A stretch of DNA of 64,000 bases from Bacteroidales bacterium (GCA_016293845.1 JAEDDH010000004.1:62001-126000); one strand, 5' to 3'. Counted from the first letter of the stretch, positions 52,925-62,547 are shown. Numbers and translations are program-made. Notes: generated by a model from the letters alone, not told the origin.

Positions 52925-55378
52925 TTAAAAATCTGCTCCGTCAAAATCGTCGCCGCCGCCATTGCCGCCTTCGCCGTCTTCGGGGACTTGTTCTTTAAAA
53001 TTGTTGATCTTGTAGTTTACACCAATATTCCACGAGGGAGCTTTGCGATGACGCTCAGAATATTCCCAGAATGTTTCGGTGTCGGTGGTAGACTTCATAT
53101 TCTGAGTTCTGAAAATATCGCGTACATTGAGCGATACCGAAATTCTCTTGTTCATAAACGATTGACGTACCGACAATCCTGTGATAAATGTGCCTTTGTT
53201 AGACGAAATCAACGACTTGTTGGCACCACGGTAACGCATATTCACCTGAATTTTGGTGTTTTTGGCAGGTGCAAATGTAAACTGCTGACGCAAACGCCAT
53301 GATTTGCCATCGCGACTGAGGTCTTTGCCTTCGTAGTTGCCTCGGGTAAAATATTGACGCATCTCCACATCTGTATTAGATGTAAACCATTTGCAGGGGT
53401 CGATATTAAGTGTGAGACCTGCGCCAAAATCGTTGTTGGTGCAGAGGTTTTCGGGACGAGAAATCAATATGTTGTTTTCGCCCAAACGGCTAACATTCTG
53501 CATCTGTCCATCTGTGTGACGGTAGAAAGTTTCCAATGCAAAAAACCATTTGGGATAAGTAATCTGATAATTAACCTCAAAAGCATCGCTGTAAACGGGT
53601 TCGATTTCGGGATTACCCATCGAACGCGAATATTCATCGCTGTACGATGGATAAGGATTCAGCATACCCACCCACGGACGGCGTATGCGGCGCGAATAGC
53701 CCACTTGCACCGAATTTTTTTCACCAATTGGGCGCGAAATATGCAATGTTGGGAAAAAGTCGGGACGATCAATAGAGTAATCCTTATCGGGAGTTTTCAT
53801 TAAGCGGTGAGTTTGCTCGTAACGCAATCCAGCTTGAATACCAAAACCAAGCCAATGAGTTGAGTATGTGGTATATACAGAAGTAATAAAGCGTTCAAAA
53901 TCTACCTTATTAGTAAATTCGTCGTTGAGTAGGTAATCGCCGTTATTATCAAGGTCGCGCCATTGATAGTCGGTGTTTGAACTTGTAAAATCGAACTGTG
54001 CACCAGCCTCAAAACGGTTTTCGTTGGGCAACGGAAGAGTGTAGTCGAGATTCATTCTACCACGAGTGTTGTCGCGGATGTTGTCGGTATGGTGGCCTTT
54101 GTGTTCGGAGTCGACATCCAACTTGGTGATATATTGATCGAAATCATTATCGTTGTCGTTGTGATTTCGCGATACAAAGCCGTTGAAATTGAGTTTATGA
54201 CCTTGTCCAGCAAAATTGTGCTGATACGACAAAGTGGAATTGTAATAATACGAATCGCCTGAATTATCGGTGATAGAATGTACCTTTTCTTCGTTGAAAC
54301 GGTTGCTATTCAATTTGTTAATAGTCCAGTTTTCATAATCGTTTGCACCATCGGAATTAGAGTGAGAGAGGCCGCCCTCAACGCTAAACGAAATAATATC
54401 ATTGTCGGTGGCATAAAAATCAAAGCCTGTTTTTAAACCTGCGTGCTGAAAATGGTTTTCGTGGCTATTGGTGCGGAAATTATTAATATCGATACTATCG
54501 TTGGAGGTGGCGTCAAGGCTGTGAGTGATACGGTTGTTGATACCCGAAAACGAACCTCCACGACTGTTGTAATGACCTCCCACAAAATAGTTGAACTTTT
54601 TGCGACGAAGATTGAGCAGAAAATCGCCACCATAGCGGTGCTCGCTACCTGCATTGAGGTTTACCACGCCGTTGATACCCTGAACCACATTCTTTTTGGT
54701 AACAAGATTGATAATACCAGTTTCGCCTTCGGGGTCGTATTTGGCAGAAGGATTGGTGATTATCTCAATATTTTCGATCATAGCAGCGGGAGTTTGTTTA
54801 AGAATCTCGGTTGCATCCAAAGCAGAAGGTTTGCCGTCGATAAGCACCTGAAAATTGCTATTACCACGGAGCGACACATTTCCATCAATATCTACCTCCA
54901 CCGAAGGCACATTTTCGAGAGCGTCGGCAGCACTACCACCGTCGGCAGCAATGTCGGTAGAGATGTTAATTACCTTACGATCAATCTTATAGTCAATGTG
55001 ATTTTTCTTAGCCGAAACCACAACCTCGTCTAATTCGGTGCGGCTAACAGCAATTTTCAGTACTCCAAGATTTTTGCGTCCATCACCTGTTACAGCGATA
55101 TCCCTTACAGTAATAGTTTCGTAACCAATAAAATTGGCTTGAAGATAATAGGTTCCGGCCTTGGCAACTTCAATTTCAAAAGAACCATCAGCCTTTGAGA
55201 GTCCGCCCGTTACGAGCGTTGCATCGTTTTGATTGTAAATTGCTACCGAAGCGTATTCTACTGGCGAACCATTATCGGCATCCACAAGTTTGCCTGTAAT
55301 AATAGTTTTTGCCAACGAAACCTCTGGAACTAAAGCAAATACAATAATTGATAAAAGCAATAATAAGGATTTTTTCAT
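52925..55378 (-). CDS. TonB-dependent receptor-like outer-membrane protein
   Basis: The product has 817 residues with a signal peptide ending VSLAK. Residues about 25-110 are a carboxypeptidase-regulatory-like Ig domain (ITGKLVDADNGSPVEYASV). Residues about 125-225 are a plug domain (VVVSAKKNHIDYKIDRKV, LRGNSNFQVLIDGKPSAL, MIENIEIITNPSAKYDPEG). The remainder is a large barrel of the OMP_b-brl_3 type. The C-terminal tail (EDGEGGNGGGDDFDG) is acidic and follows the barrel. No SusD partner is adjacent, so it is probably not a glycan uptake pair but a receptor for a metal complex or peptide. Confidence 0.92.
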   Translation of the reverse strand: MKKSLLLLLSIIVFALVPEVSLAKTIITGKLVDADNGSPVEYASVAIYNQNDATLVTGGLSKADGSFEIEVAKAGTYYLQANFIGYETITVRDIAVTGDGRKNLGVLKIAVSRTELDEVVVSAKKNHIDYKIDRKVINISTDIAADGGSAADALENVPSVEVDIDGNVSLRGNSNFQVLIDGKPSALDATEILKQTPAAMIENIEIITNPSAKYDPEGETGIINLVTKKNVVQGINGVVNLNAGSEHRYGGDFLLNLRRKKFNYFVGGHYNSRGGSFSGINNRITHSLDATSNDSIDINNFRTNSHENHFQHAGLKTGFDFYATDNDIISFSVEGGLSHSNSDGANDYENWTINKLNSNRFNEEKVHSITDNSGDSYYYNSTLSYQHNFAGQGHKLNFNGFVSRNHNDNDNDFDQYITKLDVDSEHKGHHTDNIRDNTRGRMNLDYTLPLPNENRFEAGAQFDFTSSNTDYQWRDLDNNGDYLLNDEFTNKVDFERFITSVYTTYSTHWLGFGIQAGLRYEQTHRLMKTPDKDYSIDRPDFFPTLHISRPIGEKNSVQVGYSRRIRRPWVGMLNPYPSYSDEYSRSMGNPEIEPVYSDAFEVNYQITYPKWFFALETFYRHTDGQMQNVSRLGENNILISRPENLCTNNDFGAGLTLNIDPCKWFTSNTDVEMRQYFTRGNYEGKDLSRDGKSWRLRQQFTFAPAKNTKIQVNMRYRGANKSLISSNKGTFITGLSVRQSFMNKRISVSLNVRDIFRTQNMKSTTDTETFWEYSERHRKAPSWNIGVNYKINNFKEQVPEDGEGGNGGGDDFDGADF

Positions 55379-55532
55379 GATAGAGTATAATATAATGTTA
55401 TTATGTATTTTCCGCCTTAATTGACGAAAATTATAATAATTGGTTTAAGCTCCCGAATGTTAAAATGTGTAAACGCTACACTTATTAATATTGTCATAAA
55501 ATAAAGTGCGTTTTTTGTTAATTTAACATTAT

Positions 55533-55541
55533 TAATTTTGC
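55533..55541 (+). promoter_or_regulatory. -7 element before the TPR gene
   Basis: TAATTTTGC lies 60 nt before the ATG. The nearest TTTG, 15 nt upstream, is too close. The rest of the 220-bp gap between the receptor gene and this gene shows nothing further. Confidence 0.5.
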
Positions 55542-55601
55542 TATCACAAAAAGATTATTTAATATTGCATACTTTTTAACACTAATTTTAAAAGAACTAT
55601 T

Positions 55602-56273
55602 ATGAAACGTATATTTACATTAGCATTAGCATTAGGAGTATCAGCTACATTGTTTGCACAAGAAGACGTTGCTACACTTCGCAAAACAGCTACAGAACAA
55701 ACCAAAACTGGCGAATATGCCGCTGCGGTAACCAATTTTACCAAAGCCATTTCACTTCAAGAGGCTGTCGGCGTTACCGACACATCGTTATACTTCAACA
55801 CTGCCGTTAGCGCTTACAAAGGCAAAGATTATCAAACAGGTGCCAAGTATTTCGAAAAATGTATCGAACTCGGCTATCAAAAAGAAAAATGTTACAAATT
55901 TGGCGGTGCTTGCCTTCAAAACCTCGAAGATTACACTGCTTTGCAACAATCAATGACCAAAGCCACCGAAGAGTTTCCCTCTAATACCACTTTTAAACAG
56001 ATGCTTAGCACATCGTATGTGGGACAGGCAAAACCCAAAATGGACGAGGCTAACAAAATTATCAAAGATGCCGAAGCAATTAAATCTGATGTAGCAAAAT
56101 ACAACGCTGAAATTGCAAAGGCTAAAAACGTGTTTAAAGAAACTCTGCCAATTGTAGAGCAAGCTTACAAAATCAACCCCGAAAACAAAACGGCTATTCA
56201 ACTTTTGGCTGCTCTCTACGGCAACTTGGGACAAACCGCCAAAGCCAACGAAATGAAGGCTAAACTCAAATAA
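55602..56273 (+). CDS. Secreted TPR-repeat protein
   Basis: The product has 223 residues with a signal peptide ending TLFAQ. Tetratricopeptide-like helices follow: GEYAAAVTNFTKAISLQEA, LYFNTAVSAYKGKDYQTGA, FEKCIELGYQKEKCYKFGG and, at the end, NPENKTAIQLLAALYGNLG. Two cysteines near residue 100 could form a disulfide. It is likely a periplasmic adaptor in a larger assembly, but no partner is adjacent. It converges on hemH with a 4-bp gap and no terminator in between. Confidence 0.85.
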   Translation: MKRIFTLALALGVSATLFAQEDVATLRKTATEQTKTGEYAAAVTNFTKAISLQEAVGVTDTSLYFNTAVSAYKGKDYQTGAKYFEKCIELGYQKEKCYKFGGACLQNLEDYTALQQSMTKATEEFPSNTTFKQMLSTSYVGQAKPKMDEANKIIKDAEAIKSDVAKYNAEIAKAKNVFKETLPIVEQAYKINPENKTAIQLLAALYGNLGQTAKANEMKAKLK

Positions 56274-56277
56274 GCGT

Positions 56278-57255
56278 TTAAAACACGCCTTGATTTAGCA
56301 TTTTGCAAAAACCTGCCACCCATTCATCGTCATCGTTGAGGCAGGGAACATAATAAAATTCCCCTCCCCCATTGCCCAAAAACAATTGGCGGAGGGTTTT
56401 GTTTATCTCTACTGTTGTTTCAAGGCAATCTACTGTAAACGAGGGCGCTACCACAGCTATTTTCTTTACACCTTCGGCAGCAAGATTTTGCACCACCTCG
56501 TCGGTAAACGGGCTCGACCAATTGTTGTGCATACGACTTTGGAAACACGTAATAGCCTTATCGCGCTCAATACCAAGCTGATGACACAATAGGCGCGTGG
56601 TTTCGTGACATTGCGTTACATAAAGGCTCTGCGTATCGGGTACACCGTGGTATGTAAATATAATACGCTCATAATCAACATTGTCGAGATGTCGCAACAT
56701 CAACGCTTTCATTGTATCTATATATAAAGGTGAGGCGTAAAACGGTGGCAACATCGAAATGCACGGAAATGATGCCATACCCCTGAAAAAAGAATAGACC
56801 TCATCGCTGACATTCTCCGTGGTGCTTTCGGCATAATGCGGAAACATCGGCACCACCACAAGCTGCGTGTAGCCAAGGGCAAGCACCTCGGCAAGAGTAT
56901 CTTTTATAAGAGGTGCGCCGGCGGTCATTCCTATAAATACATCGGCGAGAGAGCCGATAGATAGCTGCACCTTTTGGGCAAAACGGCGAGTGATAGCTAT
57001 AAGAGGCATTTCACCATTGTCTAAGGGCAATTGAGCATAAAGAGCCGCCGACTTGGGAGCGCGGAACGGTGCTATAATGCAGTTTACCAATATCTTGCGA
57101 CCAATAAGATTCATTGTCATCACGTGACGGTTGTCGAGCAACTGACGTAGATAACGCCTCACATCGCTCACCTTTGCGCTCTTGGGCGAACCATAGTTGG
57201 CAATCAGTAGGGCGGTGTCGGAATGTCGTTTGCTGTGGTCGGTAGGTATGTTCAT
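56278..57255 (-). CDS. hemH: Ferrochelatase
   Basis: The product has 325 residues. It starts with the family pattern ALLIANYGSPKSAKVSDVRRYLRQ, then VVPMFPHYAEST, the catalytic His in IIFTYHGVPDTQ, CFQSRMHNNWSSPFTDEV and KIAVVAPSFTVDCLETTVEI, whose Glu is conserved. It inserts iron into protoporphyrin IX. It lies 6 bp downstream of hemG in one operon. The protein has the usual family length and no membrane tail. Confidence 0.94.
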   Translation of the reverse strand: MNIPTDHSKRHSDTALLIANYGSPKSAKVSDVRRYLRQLLDNRHVMTMNLIGRKILVNCIIAPFRAPKSAALYAQLPLDNGEMPLIAITRRFAQKVQLSIGSLADVFIGMTAGAPLIKDTLAEVLALGYTQLVVVPMFPHYAESTTENVSDEVYSFFRGMASFPCISMLPPFYASPLYIDTMKALMLRHLDNVDYERIIFTYHGVPDTQSLYVTQCHETTRLLCHQLGIERDKAITCFQSRMHNNWSSPFTDEVVQNLAAEGVKKIAVVAPSFTVDCLETTVEINKTLRQLFLGNGGGEFYYVPCLNDDDEWVAGFCKMLNQGVF

Positions 57256-57261
57256 AACTAT

Positions 57262-58662
57262 CTATATTTTAGCTTTTTCGGCAAGGGCGACACCCTGTTT
57301 GATACGGTCGCTCATACCTATGCCGCCTATCATATTGCCTCCGATGATTAATCCCGGAAACTGTTTTTCGATTTTTTCGATAGCCGCGATACGCTGCTCG
57401 GTATCAGCCTGATACTGAGGAATAGCATTGCGGTGACGCATTATCTTAAACATTTCGGGTTCAAACTCTTTGATTTTATAAATTTGCGAAAGTTCCTCAG
57501 CCACAATCTTTTTGATTTCGGTATCAGAAAGGTCGAGATAATCCAAATGCCTCATTCCGCCCATAAACACAGCCAAAAGTGCGCCATCTTTGGATGCGCG
57601 GTTTTTAAATAGGGTAGACATATATAGTACGCCGAGAATCTTGCGGTTTTCTTTTTGCGGCACAAGGCAGCCGAAACCATCGAGAGGTGAGCCCTGCCAT
57701 TTTTCAAAACCCAAAGCGCACTCCACCACCGACGAATATTTCAACGCTGCAATCACCTTTTTATCCTCATCGTCTACAAAGGGAAACAAATCAGAAAAGG
57801 CGTATGCTCCGGCAGTATTAACCACACGACTGCATTTGATAGTGCTGCGTTCGCCGTTTTTTACAAAAGAGATTTCAAATCCACTGTCGGTTTTAGCCAC
57901 CACAGCCTTTTGCGCCGAAAGGATAAACTTCGACTCTCCCACCCTATTGTAAATGCCGTATGCAAGATTTGAAAGTCCATCGTCGGCGGAGAATGTTTCG
58001 CGGGTAACTTTCTTTAAATCAGGATTTTGTTCTTTCTCTTTTTTTCTTACCTTGCCAATCTTCATCGAGCCACCTATAAGGCTGCCGTAATTTTGCTCAA
58101 GGTTGTAGAGTTTTGGGAAAGCATATTTGGTAACAAGCATACCCGGGTCGCCTGCATATACTCCTGATATAAAAGGATTTATAGCATAATCGAGAAAACT
58201 CTGACCCATACGCCTTACCACAAATTGGGCAAGGGTTTCGTTTGGGTTGGTGCCGCGTTTTCTAAAAGGCTCGCCAAGCAATCGGAGTTTGTCTTTAAAA
58301 GTAAACAACTTGGTGGTGATACCCTTGCCCACACCCATAGGCATAATGTTTGGTTTTCCGCCCTTGATGATAAAGCGTTTTTTAGCGGCGGTTGAAGCCT
58401 TTTCGAGAGCGTAGTTGGCAGTGAGCGATTTTTCGCCGTGGAGCTGCTCAAAAAGTTTTACAGCCTCGAGCGAACCAAGCACGCCGGTGTTGGGACCTGT
58501 TTCGTATACAAAATCACCGCATTTTTGGGTGTGCATCACGCCGCCCGGATAGTCGCGGTTGTCGACAACTAAAAAATTTTGATTTTTTTGGTTAAGATAA
58601 AACGCTGTAGTTAAGCCCGTTATACCCGCACCAATAATAACAGTATCAGTAGAATATTCCAT
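57262..58662 (-). CDS. hemG: Protoporphyrinogen oxidase, HemG/HemY (PPOX) type
   Basis: The product has 466 residues from the ATG at 58662. The ATG at 58686 lies before the transcription start predicted from the -7 element (58691-58683). The FAD Rossmann motif VIIGAGITGLTTAFYL opens the protein, and GGVMHTQK and ETGPNT follow, as in oxygen-dependent PPOX. The C-terminal GGNMIGGIGMSDRIKQG is the second FAD contact. It oxidises protoporphyrinogen to protoporphyrin, the substrate of hemH next in the operon. Earlier heme genes are not in the window. Confidence 0.93.
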   Translation of the reverse strand: MEYSTDTVIIGAGITGLTTAFYLNQKNQNFLVVDNRDYPGGVMHTQKCGDFVYETGPNTGVLGSLEAVKLFEQLHGEKSLTANYALEKASTAAKKRFIIKGGKPNIMPMGVGKGITTKLFTFKDKLRLLGEPFRKRGTNPNETLAQFVVRRMGQSFLDYAINPFISGVYAGDPGMLVTKYAFPKLYNLEQNYGSLIGGSMKIGKVRKKEKEQNPDLKKVTRETFSADDGLSNLAYGIYNRVGESKFILSAQKAVVAKTDSGFEISFVKNGERSTIKCSRVVNTAGAYAFSDLFPFVDDEDKKVIAALKYSSVVECALGFEKWQGSPLDGFGCLVPQKENRKILGVLYMSTLFKNRASKDGALLAVFMGGMRHLDYLDLSDTEIKKIVAEELSQIYKIKEFEPEMFKIMRHRNAIPQYQADTEQRIAAIEKIEKQFPGLIIGGNMIGGIGMSDRIKQGVALAEKAKI

Positions 58663-58682
58663 TACGTCATTTATTTTGGTGC

Positions 58683-58691
58683 GCAAAGATA
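58683..58691 (-). promoter_or_regulatory. -7 element of hemG-hemH
   Basis: TATCTTTGC on the minus strand with a start near 58677, 15 nt before the ATG at 58662. No -33 TTTG at the normal distance. Confidence 0.55.
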
Positions 58692-58693
58692 AT

Positions 58694-58722
58694 AAAAAAA
58701 GGGACGCGGCGAGCCACGTCCC
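58694..58722 (-). terminator. Terminator of the OmpA-type gene
   Basis: On the minus strand GGGACG-t-GGC pairs with GCC-g-CGTCCC (58722-58701), followed by seven T. It lies 20 bp after the stop of the OmpA fragment. Confidence 0.85.
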
Positions 58723-58740
58723 AATATTATAAAAACATTA

Positions 58741-58978
58741 TCATTCTGACAATTCCAATATCATAAACTCAACTCTACGGTTAACCTCACGCTGACGTGG
58801 TGTGGCATTGTGGTTGAGGGGTCGGCTTTCGCCATAGCCAACGGGAACAAGGCGTTTGCGCTCTACGCCGTGGCTTACAAGGTAATTTACCACAGTGTTG
58901 GCGCGGCGTTTTGATATCTGAAGGTTGTAAGAGTCGGAGTCCACATTGTCGGTATGCGCCGAAACTCCAAGTTTGTCA
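58741..58978 (-). pseudogene. C-terminal fragment of an OmpA-family protein
   Basis: The frame from about 58978 to the stop at 58741 encodes the last 79 residues of an OmpA peptidoglycan-binding domain: SAHTDNVDSDSYNLQISKRR, then VNYLVSHGVERKRLVPVGYG and NRRVEFMI. The first half of the domain and the whole barrel are missing. The match ends abruptly at about 58975, where plus-strand coding sequence of another gene begins. The original terminator is kept. A piece of an OmpA barrel on the same strand at 63335-63500 may be from the same or a similar gene. Confidence 0.85.
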
Positions 58979-59327
58979 AGACAAAGCCACTGCCGACGAC
59001 CTTCTTATTGGTGCAGCAGGAGGATATTTTGCAATTGCGGGTATGGTACAAAACGGTCAAACAATTGATGTGGCAGATGCTCTCGTTGTTACTAAACAAA
59101 TAGTAGCAGGTTTTGAGCAAAGCAAAGCCAAAGACCTCGTTTACTACAACAAATGCAGCGACGAAATTAAACCTTTGATGAACGGACTCTCTTTCGACGA
59201 CATTGTATCTGTTCTTAAAAACGATTGGATTCCCCAATACGAGGCTATGCTCGCCGGTGATGCTCCTGAAGACGAAGCAGATTACGAAGGCGATGTAGAA
59301 GAAGATTCTGACAAAGAAGAAGAATAA
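58979..59327 (+). pseudogene. 3' part of an unknown gene, truncated at the OmpA junction
   Basis: From about 58979 the plus strand reads ADDLLIGAAGGYFAIAGMVQ, later VVTKQIVAGFEQSKAKDLVY and a very acidic tail ending DSDKEEE. The open frame extends upstream to 58911, but there it only mirrors the OmpA fragment, so the true N-terminus is lost. I do not recognise the family. It has a proper terminator (59354-59388), which suggests a genuine gene end. Whether the remnant is translated is unclear; no promoter is visible at the junction. Confidence 0.65.
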
Positions 59328-59353
59328 AATAGTATTCTAACTTTCATTATATT

Positions 59354-59388
59354 GTGCTGCGTTTTATAAAAATGCGGCACTTTTTTTT
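59354..59388 (+). terminator. Terminator before leuC
   Basis: GTGCTGC (59354-59360) pairs with GCGGCAC (59374-59380) with one G-U pair, followed by eight T. Confidence 0.8.
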
Positions 59389-59421
59389 GCAAAATAAGGG
59401 TCAAAAGAATGAGTTTTTTCG

Positions 59422-59429
59422 TATATTTG
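59422..59429 (+). promoter_or_regulatory. -7 element of leuCDB
   Basis: TATATTTG lies 20 nt before the leuC ATG; no -33 TTTG at the expected distance. I saw no leader peptide rich in Leu and no T-box, so no attenuation is evident. Confidence 0.45.
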
Positions 59430-59448
59430 GAGTACAAAAACTATAAAT

Positions 59449-60828
59449 ATGGAAACAAGCACCCTTTTCGACAAAATATGGAACAATCACATAGTTAAGA
59501 CCATCGATGGCGGTCCTGATGTGCTGTTCATCGACCGTCAGTATATGCACGAGGTAACATCGCCAGCAGCATTCGAGAATATCAGGCGCAGAGGCATAAA
59601 ACCTCTTATGCCTGAGCGCATTACTGCCATTTGCGACCACAACATACCCACACACAACCACTTGCGACCCGTGCAAGACCCGCTGTCGGAGGCGCAAATT
59701 TCGGCATTGGAACGCAACACCAAAGATTTCAACATTCCTTTTTTTGGTCTCGACCACCCTTACAATGGCATTCTGCACGTGGTGGGTCCCGAACTTGGAT
59801 TAACACAGCCCGGAATGACCATAGTTTGCGGCGATAGTCACACCTCCACACACGGCGCTCTCGGCTGCATTGCCTTTGGAATTGGCACGTCGGAGGTGGA
59901 AACAGTTACCGCTGCGCAATGTCTGCTGCAATACAAGCCCAAACAGATGAATATCAGAATAGAAGGTTCGCTGAGCAAAGGCGTTACATCCAAAGACCTT
60001 GCGCTATACATACTTTTGCAATACGGCACCGACTTAGGTACAGGCTATTTTATAGAGTTTTCGGGCAGCACAATCAGCAGTATGTCGGTAGAATCGCGAA
60101 TGACACTCTGCAATATGAGCATAGAGATGGGTGCGCGTGGTGCGTTGATAGCCCCCGACAGCAAGACAATAGAATACATACGGCATACTCCCTACGCCCC
60201 AAAAGATTTCGACAAAGCCATAAAATATTGGCAGACATTGTTTTCCGACCCCGATGCAGAGTTTGACAAAACAATAGAGATCAACGCCTCAAACGTTTCG
60301 GCAATGATTACCTACGGCACAAATCCCGGAATGGCAATGCCCATCGATGGTGAGATTCCCGACCACACCGACGACAAAAAGTTTGTCCGCGCTCTGCGCT
60401 ATATGGATTTCCACGCAGGCGAAAAACTCATTGGCAAACCCATACAAAACATATTTATAGGCAGTTGCACCAACGGACGCATTGAAGATTTCCGTTTGGC
60501 GGCACACATCATTAATAATAGAAAAATTGCCGACGGAGTAAAAGTGTGGATAGTACCGGGCTCTGCGCAAGTGCTGAAACAAATCAAAGAAGAAGGTTTA
60601 GACAAGATTTTTACAACCGCAGGAGCAGAACTCAGGTTGCCCGGCTGTTCGGCATGCTTAGGAATGAACGCCGACAAAGTACCAAGTGGAAACTATTGTG
60701 TATCAACCTCAAACAGAAATTTTGAAGGTCGCCAAGGCGCAGGAGCAAGAACTATACTTGCAAGTCCGATTACAGCAGCAGCCTCAGCCGTTACAGGCTT
60801 GATTGTCAACCCAATAGCATTTATTTAG
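59449..60828 (+). CDS. leuC: 3-isopropylmalate dehydratase large subunit
   Basis: The product has 459 residues. Aconitase-fold signatures are ICDHNIPTHN, CGDSHTSTHGALG, FIGSCTNGRIEDFR (Cys340) and GCSACLGMN (Cys400, Cys403), the three ligands of the 4Fe-4S cluster. With LeuD it isomerises 2-isopropylmalate to 3-isopropylmalate in leucine synthesis. leuD begins 1 bp after it. leuA is not in the window; the preceding sequence is the truncated gene at 58979-59327, so the operon may have lost neighbours. Confidence 0.97.
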   Translation: METSTLFDKIWNNHIVKTIDGGPDVLFIDRQYMHEVTSPAAFENIRRRGIKPLMPERITAICDHNIPTHNHLRPVQDPLSEAQISALERNTKDFNIPFFGLDHPYNGILHVVGPELGLTQPGMTIVCGDSHTSTHGALGCIAFGIGTSEVETVTAAQCLLQYKPKQMNIRIEGSLSKGVTSKDLALYILLQYGTDLGTGYFIEFSGSTISSMSVESRMTLCNMSIEMGARGALIAPDSKTIEYIRHTPYAPKDFDKAIKYWQTLFSDPDAEFDKTIEINASNVSAMITYGTNPGMAMPIDGEIPDHTDDKKFVRALRYMDFHAGEKLIGKPIQNIFIGSCTNGRIEDFRLAAHIINNRKIADGVKVWIVPGSAQVLKQIKEEGLDKIFTTAGAELRLPGCSACLGMNADKVPSGNYCVSTSNRNFEGRQGAGARTILASPITAAASAVTGLIVNPIAFI

Positions 60829-60829
60829 T

Positions 60830-61411
60830 ATGGAAAAGAACAACATCACCATATCCACCGCAGTTGTCTTCAAAAGCGACAACATCGACACCGACAAAAT
60901 AATCCCCGCTCGGTTTCTCAAAGCCGTTAGCCGAGGCAACTTTGGCGAAAAACTATTCTGCGACTTGCGGACGAACCCTAATTTTTGCCTAAACCAATAT
61001 CTGGGCAACCGAAAAATCCTCATCACCGGCAACAATTTTGGTTGCGGTTCGAGCCGCGAACACGCCGTGTGGGCTCTCTACGACTATGGTTTCCGTGTAA
61101 TAATTGCCACAGGCTTTGCCGACATTTTTAAGAACAACGCCTTCAACAACGGACTTCTTCCGCTCACTCTTCCCGAAGAGCAATGCAACGCATTGGCACA
61201 AAAGGCAATAACCAAACACGACACCATTTTTGAAGTAAGCATAGAGGCGCAGACCGTAGGCATCAAAGGTGGCGAAAAATATAGATTCAGTATCGACCCA
61301 TTTCGCCGCGAATGTCTTATAAATGGCTCAGACACAACCCAATGGTTGTTGAATATGAAGGATGAGATAATTGCTTTTGAAAACACAAAACCATCATACA
61401 ATTATGAATAA
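60830..61411 (+). CDS. leuD: 3-isopropylmalate dehydratase small subunit
   Basis: The product has 193 residues. Motifs are DNIDTDKIIPARFLK, LITGNNFGCGSSREHAVWAL and FKNNAFNNGLLP, all typical. It is the swivelling domain that completes the active site of LeuC. Its last 8 bp overlap the start of leuB, so the three genes are translationally coupled. Confidence 0.97.
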   Translation: MEKNNITISTAVVFKSDNIDTDKIIPARFLKAVSRGNFGEKLFCDLRTNPNFCLNQYLGNRKILITGNNFGCGSSREHAVWALYDYGFRVIIATGFADIFKNNAFNNGLLPLTLPEEQCNALAQKAITKHDTIFEVSIEAQTVGIKGGEKYRFSIDPFRRECLINGSDTTQWLLNMKDEIIAFENTKPSYNYE

Positions 61412-62471
61412 ACACATTGCAGTAATCGGCGGCGACGGCATTGGCCCCGAAGTAACAGCACAAGCCGTAAAAGCATTAAACGCCGTGGCTCAAAAATATG
61501 GGCACACCTTTAAATATACCAACGCTCTTGGCGGAGCGGCTGCCATCGACCAATGTGGCGACCCTATGCCCGACACCACCATTGCCACCTGCAAAGAGTG
61601 CGACGCCGTGCTCTTTGGCGCATTCGGCGACCCAAAATACGACAACGACCCCAATGCAAAAGTGCGTCCCGAACAAGGTCTTCTCAAAATACGCAAGCAA
61701 CTCGGACTATACGCCAACATCCGCCCCATTTTTACCTTTGAATCATTGATTCACAAATCGCCAATCAAAAAAGAGATAGTAGAAAAAGCCGATTTTGTGG
61801 TGGTGCGCGAACTTACAGGAGGAATGTATTTTGGAATGAAAGGTCGCACCGAGGATGGCAAAACAGCCTTTGACACAAACACTTACTCTACATACGAAAT
61901 AGAACGCATTCTTAAAACAGCCTTTGACCTTGCCACCTCACGCCGCAAAAAAGTCACCGTGGTAGACAAAGCCAACATCCTTGCCACATCACGCCTTTGG
62001 CGCGAAACCGCAATGCGCATTAGCCAAGATTATCCCGAAGTAGCCACCGACTATATGTTTGTAGACAACGCCTCAATGCGCATCATCACCACACCCCGCG
62101 ACTTTGACGTAATAGTTACCGAAAACACATTTGGAGATATTCTCACCGACGAAGCAAGCGTAATAACAGGCTCAATGGGAATGATGCCGAGTGCGTCGGT
62201 TGGCACGTTTACATCACTGTTTGAACCCATTCACGGGTCGTACCCACAGGCAGCGGGCAAAAATATCGCCAACCCAATGGCAGCGATACTTTCGGCGGCA
62301 ATGCTTTTAGAAATGGCGTTTGAATTAAAGTCCGAAGCCGAAACCATTAAATTTTCTGTTAATCAAGCCATTAAAAACAGAATAGTAACCGAAGACATTG
62401 CCGAAGGCAAAGCCTATTCCACCACCGAAGTGGGGGAATATATAGCCACTTCGATTATAGAAACAAAGTAA
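61404..62471 (+). CDS. leuB: 3-isopropylmalate dehydrogenase
   Basis: The product has 355 residues from the ATG at 61404, overlapping leuD by 8 bp. Signatures are IAVIGGDGIGPEVTAQAVKA at the start, RPEQGLLKIRKQL, VVRELTGGMYFG and the metal/substrate site NTFGDILTDEASVITGSMGM. It oxidatively decarboxylates 3-isopropylmalate with NAD+. The length and all catalytic residues are normal. Confidence 0.97.
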   Translation: MNKHIAVIGGDGIGPEVTAQAVKALNAVAQKYGHTFKYTNALGGAAAIDQCGDPMPDTTIATCKECDAVLFGAFGDPKYDNDPNAKVRPEQGLLKIRKQLGLYANIRPIFTFESLIHKSPIKKEIVEKADFVVVRELTGGMYFGMKGRTEDGKTAFDTNTYSTYEIERILKTAFDLATSRRKKVTVVDKANILATSRLWRETAMRISQDYPEVATDYMFVDNASMRIITTPRDFDVIVTENTFGDILTDEASVITGSMGMMPSASVGTFTSLFEPIHGSYPQAAGKNIANPMAAILSAAMLLEMAFELKSEAETIKFSVNQAIKNRIVTEDIAEGKAYSTTEVGEYIATSIIETK

Positions 62472-62547
62472 TTTTTTAACCCAAAAGGCAATTTTTAGCA
62501 ATAAAAACCGCTTTTATTTGTAAAAAAACTCTATCTTCGCCATCACA

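Noticed and set aside
44443..55033. Long antisense frames such as 47884-48738 and 54443-55033
   Set aside because: Shadows of the histidine kinase and the TonB-dependent receptor, both with clear domains.
52925..55378. SusC of a polysaccharide utilisation locus
   Set aside because: No SusD gene is adjacent and the barrel type is OMP_b-brl_3, not SusC-like.
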